Below are positions 51,342 through 60,017 of a stretch of DNA of 64,000 nt, piece after piece. A model generated the notes under the pieces. It saw nothing but the letters and a program-made list of their open reading frames with translations. It was not told where the DNA came from and ran no database searches. Position numbers and translations under genes: made by a program. The stretch comes from Fibrobacterota bacterium (GTDB lineage: Bacteria > Fibrobacterota > Chitinivibrionia > Chitinivibrionales > Chitinispirillaceae). Within the stretch, counting starts at the first letter, position 1. Each line of letters begins with the position of its first letter. The DNA is taken from NCBI GenBank assembly GCA_023436205.1, contig JAEZKC010000071.1, positions 62,001 to 126,000 of the forward strand. Reading direction: 5' to 3'.

Positions 51342-52592
51342 ATGAACAGAATACCGTGGCTACTTGCAACAGCAGCACTTGTCTTCTGGAGTGGCTGCAG
51401 CGATGATGACAACAGCACCGGGTCAGACGGATCAAACACCAGAAACATACAAGTGCAAATCATTAATCAATCCGATACTTTCAAGGTACTCGCTTCCGAC
51501 ACCTTCGGCACCCAGCCTATTCCTCCGGGGCAGGCAATCACCTTCGAATTCGAAGCACCCGAAGGTTCCCGGCTCTCATTTGCCACCATGTTCGGTCAGT
51601 CAAACGACTGGTTTTTCGCTCCCGACCCAAATGGCATTGCTCTTTACGATGATCAGGGCGAACCGCTCAATTCAGTCGACATCACCGATCAGATCTACCT
51701 CTGGGATGCCGGTACCGAACTTGACGAGCCTATCGGGACCGGTGCTAATCAGGCTCCTCGTCAGAGCGGCCCCAACAGCGGCCCGGCAGACACTATTGCC
51801 ACCATTCGCAAAGTAAATAATTCTCAATACAGTACCTCCAACGTCATGCAGGCCACCATTCGAAGCAGTGGCAGTAATCATTTCAGTGTGACATTACGGG
51901 TAAAGCCGACATCTCCCACGGCAATTTCCCCGGGAGTATATGCAGTGCACAAGGAGGCTTCACCGATTTTTGTCCCTGGCGACAGCGCTGCAAATGGTCT
52001 TGAAGCTCAGGCTGAAGATGGAAACCCCGTTCCGCTTTCCAACTATCTGGACAAGGTTACAGGTGTTTCCACTGCATTTTCAAGAGGGCTGTGGGTAATC
52101 TCCAACAATGATTCGCTTCTGTTTGTTTCCGGAGACAGTGCATCAAGTGCCCTGGAACGTCTTGCGGAAGATGGCAATCCCTCCTCGCTCATCAGCTCTC
52201 TTGAACAGAGGGGTATTACGGCCAATAGTTTCAATAGCATTGCCCCGGGAGACACTCTTTCGTTCAGCACCGAAATCAATCCCGGAGACAGGCTCTACTT
52301 TGCAACCATGCTGGTGGAAAGCAACGATCTGTTCTTTGCGCCAGATCAGGGTGGCATTCTACTGTGGCCGGAAGTGGGTCAGATCACCACCGGAAATGTA
52401 ACCGACAGTGTACAAATATGGAATGCCGGCACAGAGGAAGACCAGGAGATCGGTTTCGGGTCCAACCAGGCACCGCGTCAGGCTTCCGCAAATACGGGTC
52501 CTGAGGAAAACGGAGTTGTTTCTCCTGCAAGTGATACTCTGGGTCTGGAATCGGTAGACAGGTACATAAAAGTGATCATCACTGAGGAATAA
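51342..52592 (+). CDS. Lipoprotein with two spondin_N domains
   Basis: 416 residues. Lipoprotein signal with lipobox FWSGC (Cys19) and an acidic SDDDNS linker. Two tandem spondin_N-like domains (about 35-185 and 225-400) share LSFATMFGQSNDWFFAPDPN / LYFATMLVESNDLFFAPDQG, YLWDAGTELDEPIGTGANQA / IWNAGTEEDQEIGFGSNQAP, and APRQ.....GP endings. Between them VFVPGDSAANGLEAQAEDGN and LFVSGDSASSALERLAEDGN repeat too. Spondin domains mediate adhesion in animals; the bacterial role is unknown, probably surface display. Confidence 0.85.
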   Translation: MNRIPWLLATAALVFWSGCSDDDNSTGSDGSNTRNIQVQIINQSDTFKVLASDTFGTQPIPPGQAITFEFEAPEGSRLSFATMFGQSNDWFFAPDPNGIALYDDQGEPLNSVDITDQIYLWDAGTELDEPIGTGANQAPRQSGPNSGPADTIATIRKVNNSQYSTSNVMQATIRSSGSNHFSVTLRVKPTSPTAISPGVYAVHKEASPIFVPGDSAANGLEAQAEDGNPVPLSNYLDKVTGVSTAFSRGLWVISNNDSLLFVSGDSASSALERLAEDGNPSSLISSLEQRGITANSFNSIAPGDTLSFSTEINPGDRLYFATMLVESNDLFFAPDQGGILLWPEVGQITTGNVTDSVQIWNAGTEEDQEIGFGSNQAPRQASANTGPEENGVVSPASDTLGLESVDRYIKVIITEE

Positions 52593-52598
52593 CTTAAT

Positions 52599-52617
52599 GG
52601 GGCGGACTACCCGCCCC
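52599..52617. terminator. Hairpin between convergent genes
   Basis: 7-bp stem GGGGCGG/CCGCCCC with a 5-base loop, seven bases past the spondin-gene stop and 37 before the end of the converging gene. No T-run. Confidence 0.5.
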
Positions 52618-52653
52618 CGATTCTTGCAACCCGATAAGAATTCCTGTTTACAG

Positions 52654-52998
52654 TTAACTAGCCCCGGCGCCACCCTTTGATTCTCTCATGCGCCTCTCCA
52701 GCTCATCTAATCTGTCAGTGAGCTCCACGAGCTGATTTTCTGCCACCCTCAACAAGCGACTCTCGCTTCGGATCCATCGATCCAGCGCCGGCCCCAGATT
52801 AGGCATTCCCTGGAATTTCTGCATCATCTCCTTTTCCAGAAGTATAGCCTCCCTCTCACTCTGAAGACTGAGGGCAGTCTGCTGACAGCTGTCCAGAAGC
52901 AGCTTTTCATTCTGCTGCAGCTCCCCGCGGATAAACTGCTTAATGCCGGCAATGAACCTGAGCACAAATCTATTTGGAGAATTGGTGAATTCTGTCAT
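52654..52998 (-). CDS. Small helical protein of unknown function
   Basis: 114 residues, almost entirely helical and charged, with coiled-coil heptads (SLQSEREAILLEKEMMQKFQ; AENQLVELTDRLDELERRMR). No signal, so cytoplasmic. AAGGAAATTC precedes the ATG. Its upstream region holds the CGTGTA-N6-TACACG palindrome (53135-53152) and a lone half-site CGTGTA at 53015-53020. Not recognised. Confidence 0.65.
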   Translation of the reverse strand: MTEFTNSPNRFVLRFIAGIKQFIRGELQQNEKLLLDSCQQTALSLQSEREAILLEKEMMQKFQGMPNLGPALDRWIRSESRLLRVAENQLVELTDRLDELERRMRESKGGAGAS

Positions 52999-53134
52999 GA
53001 ATTTCCTTATATAACGTGTATATTAAAAGGGCGAATTGAGCATTTTTAACTAGATGTGCTACACAGGTTTATTCGCCTTACCCTTATATAGTAATAAATC
53101 GCACAGAAAAAGGAAATAGTTTTTGAAAAAATTT

Positions 53135-53152
53135 CGTGTATTCCAATACACG
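53135..53152. promoter_or_regulatory. Operator-like palindrome CGTGTA-N6-TACACG, copy 1
   Basis: CGTGTATTCCAATACACG, preceded on the plus strand by AAAAATTT. It lies 137 bases upstream of the minus-strand gene starting at 52998 and in the gap after the unknown gene 53205-53948. The inner bases also pair (GTGTATtccaATACAC). Confidence 0.55.
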
Positions 53153-53204
53153 ATAATATTCATGTTATACTCGATTACCCGGCGAAAAAATGGGCATTAA
53201 AAGA

Positions 53205-53948
53205 TCAGGAGGTATGAAACTGTCTGAAATTTCTCACACTTACAACCGCCTCTTTGAATGCGCGGCTGGTAGGATCACAACTTCCAAGCACTTCATCGGC
53301 AATGAAAGCCACTTTTTCCCAGGACACACATGGTTCAGTGTCTTCCATGCCGAGTTTGAGAACCTGAACCATTGGTGGTGAGACATACCCCAGGTCCTGA
53401 AAAAGAAGGTTTGCCCATATTTCAGCGATCTGTGCTGTTCTGCAGACAGAACTGGAGTCAAAGCCCAAGCTGTAATTTGCCTCATAAACTCTCATTTCAT
53501 CCTCAAGGCAGATCGCAAGACTCGGCTTAGTACTGAATATTCCCTGAAGGGAGCCGTAGAGCTTGGAATCGTCAGGCCTCATCTGATCCTGATGGAAAAC
53601 CCGAAACTTCAAGGCGATCAATTTAGGGTGAGTCTGAGTGGGGTCTTTCAGATCTGAAGGCAATTCCGCAAAAGGAGTAAAATCCTCAATCCCGGACTGC
53701 CTGGCAACAAGCTCAACCAGACTGGCCATGAAAGCATCCACTTCAGGCTTTCGCGCATAATAGGCATCCCGTATCAGTGCCACTTCAGAGAAGATTTTCA
53801 CCTTGTCTGGATCAAAACGTCTCCCCAAAAACAGTTCCAGTGCTCTATAATCCCTTTTGGGCTCGAGCAGAAGCCTGAAAAGATGACTGCATAAATTTCG
53901 CTCTTCGCGGTTATATTCCTCGTAGAGAAGCGGATTTTTCTCTTTCAT
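53205..53948 (-). CDS. Cytoplasmic protein of unknown function
   Basis: 247 residues, mostly helical, with no signal or membrane segment. Segments that look conserved are RDYRALELFLGRRFDPDKVK, DAYYARKPEVDAFMASLVEL and AEIWANLLFQDLGYVSPPMV. I do not recognise the family. Its 5' flank holds a 16-bp tandem repeat (53999-54042) and the second CGTGTA palindrome, so it is probably co-regulated with the small gene at 52654. Confidence 0.65.
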   Translation of the reverse strand: MKEKNPLLYEEYNREERNLCSHLFRLLLEPKRDYRALELFLGRRFDPDKVKIFSEVALIRDAYYARKPEVDAFMASLVELVARQSGIEDFTPFAELPSDLKDPTQTHPKLIALKFRVFHQDQMRPDDSKLYGSLQGIFSTKPSLAICLEDEMRVYEANYSLGFDSSSVCRTAQIAEIWANLLFQDLGYVSPPMVQVLKLGMEDTEPCVSWEKVAFIADEVLGSCDPTSRAFKEAVVSVRNFRQFHTS

Positions 53949-53998
53949 GGTCTTCCCATCTTTAGATTAGAAACCCCAAGCTGATCCGCCGGGATTAA

Positions 53999-54042
53999 AA
54001 AGTAGCCTGAATTCAAAGTAGCCTGAATTCAAAGTAGCCTGA
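53999..54042. repeat. Tandem repeat, 16-bp unit, 2.75 copies
   Basis: Two exact copies of AAAGTAGCCTGAATTC (53999-54014, 54015-54030), then AAAGTAGCCTGA and divergence. It sits about 50 bases upstream of the start of 53205-53948. Confidence 0.85.
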
Positions 54043-54112
54043 GGTGTTTGCACCACTACCCCCAGTAAATACAAGTCGGGACACATGGTTGTAAAGAGGG
54101 AAAGAAAAATTT

Positions 54113-54130
54113 CGTGTAGTATCATACACG
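54113..54130. promoter_or_regulatory. Operator-like palindrome CGTGTA-N6-TACACG, copy 2
   Basis: CGTGTAGTATCATACACG, again preceded by AAAAATTT on the plus strand (14 identical bases AAAAATTTCGTGTA with copy 1). It lies between divergent genes: 165 bases before the minus-strand start at 53948 and about 45 bases before the -35 at 54175 of the plus-strand gene. Confidence 0.55.
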
Positions 54131-54174
54131 TTGGCCAATTGAACCGCTTAACTCCCCTCCGTATACCATTTCTG

Positions 54175-54203
54175 TTGATTTCCCTTTCAGGATCATCTAT
54201 ACT
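54175..54203 (+). promoter_or_regulatory. Promoter of the 844-residue TPR protein gene
   Basis: TTGATT, 17-base spacer, TATACT, 40 bases before the ATG. The palindrome at 54113-54130 is centred about 88 bases before the predicted start, a possible activator position. Confidence 0.5.
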
Positions 54204-54242
54204 TATGCATCCCCGGTCGATTCCCCTAACGAAGGAGATTCT

Positions 54243-56777
54243 ATGCACAAATGGATGTGCATCATGTTGGTACTGTTTTCGGCTCTGCAATCATCGGCCG
54301 AGCCGGTTAAAGTCCAGGGCGAGGTAAGAAGCAGAGATGGGAAACCGGTGGTTAATGCATCGGTTAGGCTGGCGATAGCCAATATTTCCTCAATAACCGA
54401 TGAAGATGGTTTATTTGGTCTTTATGGCCAGATTTCCCCTGTTGTGATGCAAAAGAGGGCATCTGGAGGAGTACGGGCTACAATTAAGGGCCAGGAAATT
54501 GAGATTTGGACTGCTAAAAGTCGTGATGACGGAAACTTGCAGATATTCACCGCTGACGGAAAGCTTATTCACAGTGCACACAACCTTAAAATAAACGCGG
54601 GAAGCACCAATATCCGGCTTCCAGAAACAGTTCTATCGACCAGTAAAATGTACCTGATTCGATTTACTGCCGGGGAGCAGATATTTGCTATCAGATTTAT
54701 AACCGGCAAAGGACATGTAATAAAACCGCTTATGTCGTTGTCGGAATCAACATCGAAAGATGCCCTTCTGACGGTTAGAGATACCCTGATAATATCTCAT
54801 AGCAGTTACGCTACGATTCACATTCCCCTTACCAGTTACCAGTGGCAATCCAATCTCATGATGGATACTGCCCGTGTACGGAATGTCGACACCTCAATTA
54901 CAATAACTGAGCAGCAGATTATCGATATTGCCCAAAGGTGGAAGATGCGCGGCCTGGAAAACATGACATCGGCGGACAGTATGTTCACCCAATCGGATAT
55001 CAAACTTGCTGAGTTAACCAGTGGCGATTCAATGAAAGCCAGGGCGGCGCGGAGCATGTCAAGTGTTGCCATGATACTAATGGGGAAGAATGTTGGGTAT
55101 GACCAGGCAATTACCTATGCTTCTGAAGCAGTTCTTATGGCACCCAAGGACGTCCAGTGCCTCAATAATTTCGGTGCGTTACTACGAGATCGCGACAGTC
55201 TTCAGCTTTCGCTGACAGTTCTTTTATATGGTAGAAAAGCAGCCCCCTGGGCTCCGGCAATACTTGCAAATCTGGGCAATACTCTCTTTGAACTGGGAGA
55301 CGACAAAAAGGCTGAAGGAGTCTTTCTAAATGCCCTGAGAGAAAACCCCGGCTATGGACCTGCCCATAAGTCTCTGGGAATACTCTATTTCGGTCGCGGC
55401 GAGCTACTCAAGGCAGCGGAGCACATGCTCAAAGCTGCAAATTTCGCCTTCGGCCCGTCAGTAAAAAGCATTATGGAGGGAGTCAAGGCCAATGGGGGCG
55501 GGATGCAGAGTCCTCCCGGAGCTGGGAGCGGGTATGATCCATCTAGTACGCAGCGGCCGGACCAGTCCTCTGTTCCCCTGTATGGAAGATTAGTGACACC
55601 GGATTTTCCCAACTGGGCCGGCATAGACCAGATGTGTGCTGCGTATGAGGGACTTGTCAGATTTGAAGACAGCACCATGGCCAAGGGTCTGCAAGTGGTT
55701 GCGGATGCTTTACAGCTGGGTGAAACGGTGATGAACAGCGATGCAGCGACAAAAAATCGTTTCGTTAACATTTCCAACTACAACCAGAGAGCTGTCACTC
55801 AGCTTACCTATCTGGGAGAATACTATTCAGACCGTCACAAGGAGAATCAAGACCGCTATACGCAACAAATGAAACCTATCGATGAAGCATTGCAGAATGC
55901 GCTTGACGAAATTTCAGCCACAGCAGATATCAAGCTCGCGGCCTGGGAGGCATCATGCTCTCCATCTACAGCAGCAGAATGTCTGGAGCAGTGGGCTCAG
56001 ATTACAAAGGAGAGCGGTCAGAAGCAGGTTCAGGCCTATGACAACTGGTTTATGAAGTGGCGCCAAGTTGCCAAAGAGGCCTATGAGGCGGATAGAATTC
56101 TGGTGGAGGAGTTCTGGATCTATTCGGAGCCGTACATAAACAGCATTTTTGATGATCAGGGATTTGTATTCACCCAGGCGGAGATGCTTCGCCGCCAAAC
56201 CCCCTATACCATATTAGGAGTACATGCCTCAAGCTGGAAATTCGGAGCTATGGCTCTGTGCATGGGATACGCTACTGCCAAAAGCTTAGCAGAAATTGAA
56301 GTCCCCGACTTCGATCCTGCTCCGGAACCGCAGGCGAGTGTACCCCAGAAAGAGAAAGGTCCTCCCTGTCCCTTTCAAAACGGAACAAAACTCAAAGTTT
56401 CGGTCATCGTAGCCTCCGTTTCTGTTGATTGCGAATCAATAGAAGTTGAGGGTGGTGAAGGGATAATTGTGGGGGGCAAGTACAATTTCAAGAACAAGAG
56501 CACGGAACTTACCATTGCTGCAGGAGTAAAGGCCTCTCTGGGGGCAGAGCCTGTGGGAACAGATATCGAAGTGGGTGCCAGCTCGGGAATGACAGTCACT
56601 TTTGATAAAAACGGTCAACCTACTGATTTCGGCTTTAAAACCAGCGTTTCGGGGACGGCTCGGGTGGCTAACCAGACACTCGTCGGATTGTCTGCTGAAT
56701 CAACAGTTGCTGTGAGCGGAATAAGTTACAAAACAGCGGCAGAAAACGCAGTTTTCCAGAATTCAACTCCATGGTAA
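54243..56777 (+). CDS. Large secreted protein with carboxypeptidase-regulatory-like and TPR domains
   Basis: 844 residues. Signal MHKWMCIMLVLFSALQSSAE; a CarboxypepD_reg-like domain (VQGEVRSRDGKPVVNASVRL, about 23-65); a beta-rich region with TADGKLIHSAHNL; TPR repeats at about 285-400 (APAILANLGNTLFELGDDKK, GPAHKSLGILYFGRGELLKA); a Gly/Pro/Ser linker (about 418-440); a long helical region with many Trp and Gln; and a C-terminal Gly/Thr/Val beta-repeat domain (LTIAAGVKASLGAEPVGTDI). AAGGAG ribosome site. It abuts the next gene (22 bases) and is probably co-transcribed. The overall architecture is not one I recognise. Confidence 0.75.
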   Translation: MHKWMCIMLVLFSALQSSAEPVKVQGEVRSRDGKPVVNASVRLAIANISSITDEDGLFGLYGQISPVVMQKRASGGVRATIKGQEIEIWTAKSRDDGNLQIFTADGKLIHSAHNLKINAGSTNIRLPETVLSTSKMYLIRFTAGEQIFAIRFITGKGHVIKPLMSLSESTSKDALLTVRDTLIISHSSYATIHIPLTSYQWQSNLMMDTARVRNVDTSITITEQQIIDIAQRWKMRGLENMTSADSMFTQSDIKLAELTSGDSMKARAARSMSSVAMILMGKNVGYDQAITYASEAVLMAPKDVQCLNNFGALLRDRDSLQLSLTVLLYGRKAAPWAPAILANLGNTLFELGDDKKAEGVFLNALRENPGYGPAHKSLGILYFGRGELLKAAEHMLKAANFAFGPSVKSIMEGVKANGGGMQSPPGAGSGYDPSSTQRPDQSSVPLYGRLVTPDFPNWAGIDQMCAAYEGLVRFEDSTMAKGLQVVADALQLGETVMNSDAATKNRFVNISNYNQRAVTQLTYLGEYYSDRHKENQDRYTQQMKPIDEALQNALDEISATADIKLAAWEASCSPSTAAECLEQWAQITKESGQKQVQAYDNWFMKWRQVAKEAYEADRILVEEFWIYSEPYINSIFDDQGFVFTQAEMLRRQTPYTILGVHASSWKFGAMALCMGYATAKSLAEIEVPDFDPAPEPQASVPQKEKGPPCPFQNGTKLKVSVIVASVSVDCESIEVEGGEGIIVGGKYNFKNKSTELTIAAGVKASLGAEPVGTDIEVGASSGMTVTFDKNGQPTDFGFKTSVSGTARVANQTLVGLSAESTVAVSGISYKTAAENAVFQNSTPW

Positions 56778-56799
56778 TATTTTGAAAAAGGATCTGATT

Positions 56800-58809
56800 A
56801 TGAAACCACAAATTCCGATTCTGTTCTTTTTTGCAGCCATCAGTTTACATGCCGAAAACTGGCTTAACCACACTTCAACAGATTACCCGGACATTTTGGC
56901 TGCATCCGGTGAAATTCTGTGGATAGGTTCCTATGGCGGATTGATTGAGTATAATACAACCACCAAAAAATCGGTAAAATACACCCATGCCAATTCACTT
57001 ATGGCAGATCACAATATGACCGACATCTGTCCAGATAAAAAGGGAGGCATTTGGGTGGCAAGCAGGTACGGAGTAGCCTACTTGAGCTCCCAGAAAACCT
57101 GGACCTCTTACATCTGTGGAAAGGATGATTTTCCATCTGGAACCACCTCCGCAATATCCAGCGATACTGCAGGTGGTGCATGGGTCACCCTTGACCAGGG
57201 TAAGATCGTAAACATCTCCTCCAGCGGCACCATTACAGTTTACACAAAAGATGATTTTCCGGCAATTGCCAACCAGTACTTTTCAAGCTGTGCGGTTGAC
57301 AGCACAAACCGGCTCTGGGTGGCCACCGAGAGTAATGGTGTGGTCAGTTTCACCGGTGCAGAAGGTTGGAAGCATATCACCAGCGACCAGTTCAGCGAAT
57401 ATGAAAGTGCGGTTGATGAGATCTTTGTAGATAAATCTGACACTGTTTGGTTTGCGCTTGAAGGCGGTGCTCTCATCAAGCTGAATGGTGACAGTTTTGA
57501 GCAGGTCACATCAACGCCCAATGATGAATACATTGGCGGTATCAGTCAGAATCCAGAAACGGGTGATCTCTGGTTGGGCCTTTCCGGCTCCGGAGTGGCC
57601 AAATTGACATCCGTTCCAGAAATGGAGCCCTACTATTTCCCGGAAGATATTTACCCCAGTGTGAGAGATATTCAGTTTGACAATACAGGACTTCTCTGGG
57701 TCGCCACTGACGACGGGCTTTTTAGCTATAGTAAAGCGGGTAATTGGGACAAGCCATCCTACGATTCCACTTCGATTCCCAATAACCGGATCCTCTGCCT
57801 GACTCCTGATCCTGATGGTGGCATGTGGACCGGGACTGAAGGCGGTGCTGCAAAATATAAAGACGGGAGCTGGACTGTTTACACTACAAGGAATACACTT
57901 CTGCCTGGTGAAAACGTATACAGCATTCAAATCCAGGGTTCGACAGTATGGTTCGGAACAGATTATGGTCTTGCCGCATTAACCGGAAATGAATGGAAAG
58001 TTTACAAAAAGGAAAGCCACAACCTGCTTTCCAACAATGTTACTGATCTGCTGGTGCAGGGAGACACACTCTGGATAGGTCAATACGGATACGGTCTTGT
58101 GAAATTTGTAAACGAGCAGGTAGTCGAGATATTCAACATTGTAAACTCGGATCTGCCGGGCAATGAAGTTGTCAGTCTGGCTCTGGATTCAGCTGGTGCC
58201 CTATGGGTAGGCACAGAAGGAAGCGGTCTTGCAAAGAAAGAAGGGGGCACCTGGACTCCTTACGAATCTAACAGTTCGGGGCTGCCCTCTGATGATGTTT
58301 ACGCTCTGGCCATGGAGTCAAATGGTACAAAGTGGATCGGAAACACCGGTCTTACCCGCTTTTCTGCGGCACAGACATGGAAATCATGGCAGCCATTCAC
58401 CTCAGATTTTCCGGGTCTTCTGTGCGTCGGGATCACCATCGCTCAGGATGGCAAAAAATGGCTCGCCACCTATGGATTGTCCTCTTTTGACGGTACCACC
58501 TTTACAGTTTATAACAGAGCCGAAACCGGACTTCCCGGAGACCAGCTCAGCTGTGTGGCTATCGATAAACAGGGATACATCTGGGCCGGCACTCAGGGAC
58601 AGGGTATTGGAACGATGGAGTACGTTTCTTCGCCTGTCAGGAATTCTGGAAGGAAAGTGGCCGTGCAGAGAAAAAACACAGAAACTCGAATGTATGATAT
58701 TCTGGGCCGCAGAGTTTCTCAGAGAGAAAGCCTCAACAGCAGAAAAGGTCCTGCAGGCATAAGGATTATCGATAACGGAGCAGTAAGAAAAATCATCACA
58801 GTAAAATAG
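56800..58809 (+). CDS. Secreted beta-propeller protein (two-component-regulator-propeller repeats) with C-terminal sorting-like domain
   Basis: 669 residues from the ATG at 56800 (AAAGGA upstream); a TTG at 56782 would prefix the signal with KKDLI. Signal MKPQIPILFFFAAISLHAEN. About twelve ~40-residue blades with the Reg_prop signature (GEILWIGSYGGLIEYNTTTK; KGGIWVASRYGVAYLSSQKT; TVWFGTDYGLAAL; GALWVGTEGSGLAKKEGGTW), probably two seven-blade-type propellers. The C-terminal ~45 residues (NTETRMYDILGRRVSQRESL) look like a FlgD/type IX sorting domain. No kinase follows, so it is an extracellular or surface propeller, not a hybrid sensor. Confidence 0.8.
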   Translation: MKPQIPILFFFAAISLHAENWLNHTSTDYPDILAASGEILWIGSYGGLIEYNTTTKKSVKYTHANSLMADHNMTDICPDKKGGIWVASRYGVAYLSSQKTWTSYICGKDDFPSGTTSAISSDTAGGAWVTLDQGKIVNISSSGTITVYTKDDFPAIANQYFSSCAVDSTNRLWVATESNGVVSFTGAEGWKHITSDQFSEYESAVDEIFVDKSDTVWFALEGGALIKLNGDSFEQVTSTPNDEYIGGISQNPETGDLWLGLSGSGVAKLTSVPEMEPYYFPEDIYPSVRDIQFDNTGLLWVATDDGLFSYSKAGNWDKPSYDSTSIPNNRILCLTPDPDGGMWTGTEGGAAKYKDGSWTVYTTRNTLLPGENVYSIQIQGSTVWFGTDYGLAALTGNEWKVYKKESHNLLSNNVTDLLVQGDTLWIGQYGYGLVKFVNEQVVEIFNIVNSDLPGNEVVSLALDSAGALWVGTEGSGLAKKEGGTWTPYESNSSGLPSDDVYALAMESNGTKWIGNTGLTRFSAAQTWKSWQPFTSDFPGLLCVGITIAQDGKKWLATYGLSSFDGTTFTVYNRAETGLPGDQLSCVAIDKQGYIWAGTQGQGIGTMEYVSSPVRNSGRKVAVQRKNTETRMYDILGRRVSQRESLNSRKGPAGIRIIDNGAVRKIITVK

Positions 58810-58818
58810 CAGTTTGGT

Positions 58819-58842
58819 GCGCCTGTCCACAGTGACAGGCGC
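58819..58842. terminator. Bidirectional terminator hairpin
   Basis: Perfect 9-bp stem GCGCCTGTC/GACAGGCGC with a 6-base loop, between the ends of two converging genes. Confidence 0.7.
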
Positions 58843-58851
58843 AACCGCCTT

Positions 58852-59763
58852 TCAGCTTCCGACAGGGAACCCCTCACCGATCGTATCTGCTGTAGTAGAA
58901 AAATACCTCTCAAAAAAGACCTCTCTATCCACTTCATGAGCCACTTCATGGATTCCCTCCCCTGCTGTCCAGCGAGTCATTCCTTCGTAATGTTCATCGC
59001 CGTATTCCAGATGCACACTACCTTTTTGATAGGAAAGAATATCATCATGGAAAATGGACATGGCCGCCAGTGGGTCGTGAAAGGTTATATGTGGATAGGC
59101 ATGGTGCTCCGAAAAAGCCTGTACAGGTTCGAGAAGCCGTGAATTAAACTGACATAGTGCTTCGTTACGGCCCATAGTGACTCTATAAGTGACATCCAGA
59201 CCGATTGACCGATGCATGCCCACCTTTGTATTGTACACAAGGGATGTGGCAAACGGATCACCAATAGCATTCCACTCATATTTATGATCTATTAACTCGG
59301 GCAGTTCATAATGGAAGACTCCGCACATCAGAACCAACCCCTTTAACAGACGGGGTATTTCGGGATCAATGGAAAAAAGCAATCCAATGTTAGTAAGAGG
59401 TGCAATGCCCAGAAGTACAATCTCACCAGGATTTTCCCGAATGGTTTTCTGCATGAAACGGATCGCTTCCCCCTCCGGGAATGTTCTGGAGAGATTGTAA
59501 TTTTTCAACACCTCGGCATGGGGAGCAACAGGCTGATGCTGTTTTCCGAACATCGGCAAACTGGCTCCAGGATAGATCGGGACCTCTTTTCCAGCCATCG
59601 AACAGAGCAAATGAGCCATTAGGGCGCGTTTATGCGGTTCCCCGGTGACAGTAGTGATCCCCATAAGCTCGCAGCGGGGTTCAGACAGCAAGTAAGAGAG
59701 TGCGAGGGCATCATCAATATCGGAACCAATGTCTGTATCCAGCAACACTTTAATTTTTTCCAT
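58852..59763 (-). CDS. Inosine-uridine-type nucleoside hydrolase
   Basis: Hydrolyses the N-glycosidic bond of ribonucleosides (salvage). 303 residues from the ATG at 59763 (GGGAG upstream); the frame to 59835 adds an unsupported N-tail. The Ca-binding signature DTDIGSDIDDALAL is at 9-22. Other landmarks are GITTVTGEPHKRA, LLGIAPLTNIGLL, EWNAIGDPFA and ITFHDPLAAMSI. Substrate preference cannot be read from sequence. Cytoplasmic, single-gene unit. Confidence 0.92.
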   Translation of the reverse strand: MEKIKVLLDTDIGSDIDDALALSYLLSEPRCELMGITTVTGEPHKRALMAHLLCSMAGKEVPIYPGASLPMFGKQHQPVAPHAEVLKNYNLSRTFPEGEAIRFMQKTIRENPGEIVLLGIAPLTNIGLLFSIDPEIPRLLKGLVLMCGVFHYELPELIDHKYEWNAIGDPFATSLVYNTKVGMHRSIGLDVTYRVTMGRNEALCQFNSRLLEPVQAFSEHHAYPHITFHDPLAAMSIFHDDILSYQKGSVHLEYGDEHYEGMTRWTAGEGIHEVAHEVDREVFFERYFSTTADTIGEGFPVGS

Positions 59764-60017
59764 AAAACTCCCGAAAAACCCGATCAAATGGAGGGTTTTA
59801 GTGAAGAAAACTGAAGATATAATTGATTTCAACATTTTTTCGTATCGGCAGGGAAAAAATTCTTTTTTTTACAGAGCTCCCGCAGAAACGGAGTATCCCG
59901 TGTAAGGGCCGCGGTATACGCGCCGAGAAACATCATTACGTGGATGCATTTCCACAGCCATCAATTATATAATAAGATATTACCTGCAGCAGATATCATC
60001 CAATCCTCGGAGGTCCT

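Noticed and set aside
53190..53381. Plus-strand 63-residue frame after the first CGTGTA palindrome, with a TATACT nearby
   Set aside because: It is antisense to the 3' end of the unknown gene 53205-53948 and has no recognisable features; an antisense RNA is possible but unsupported.
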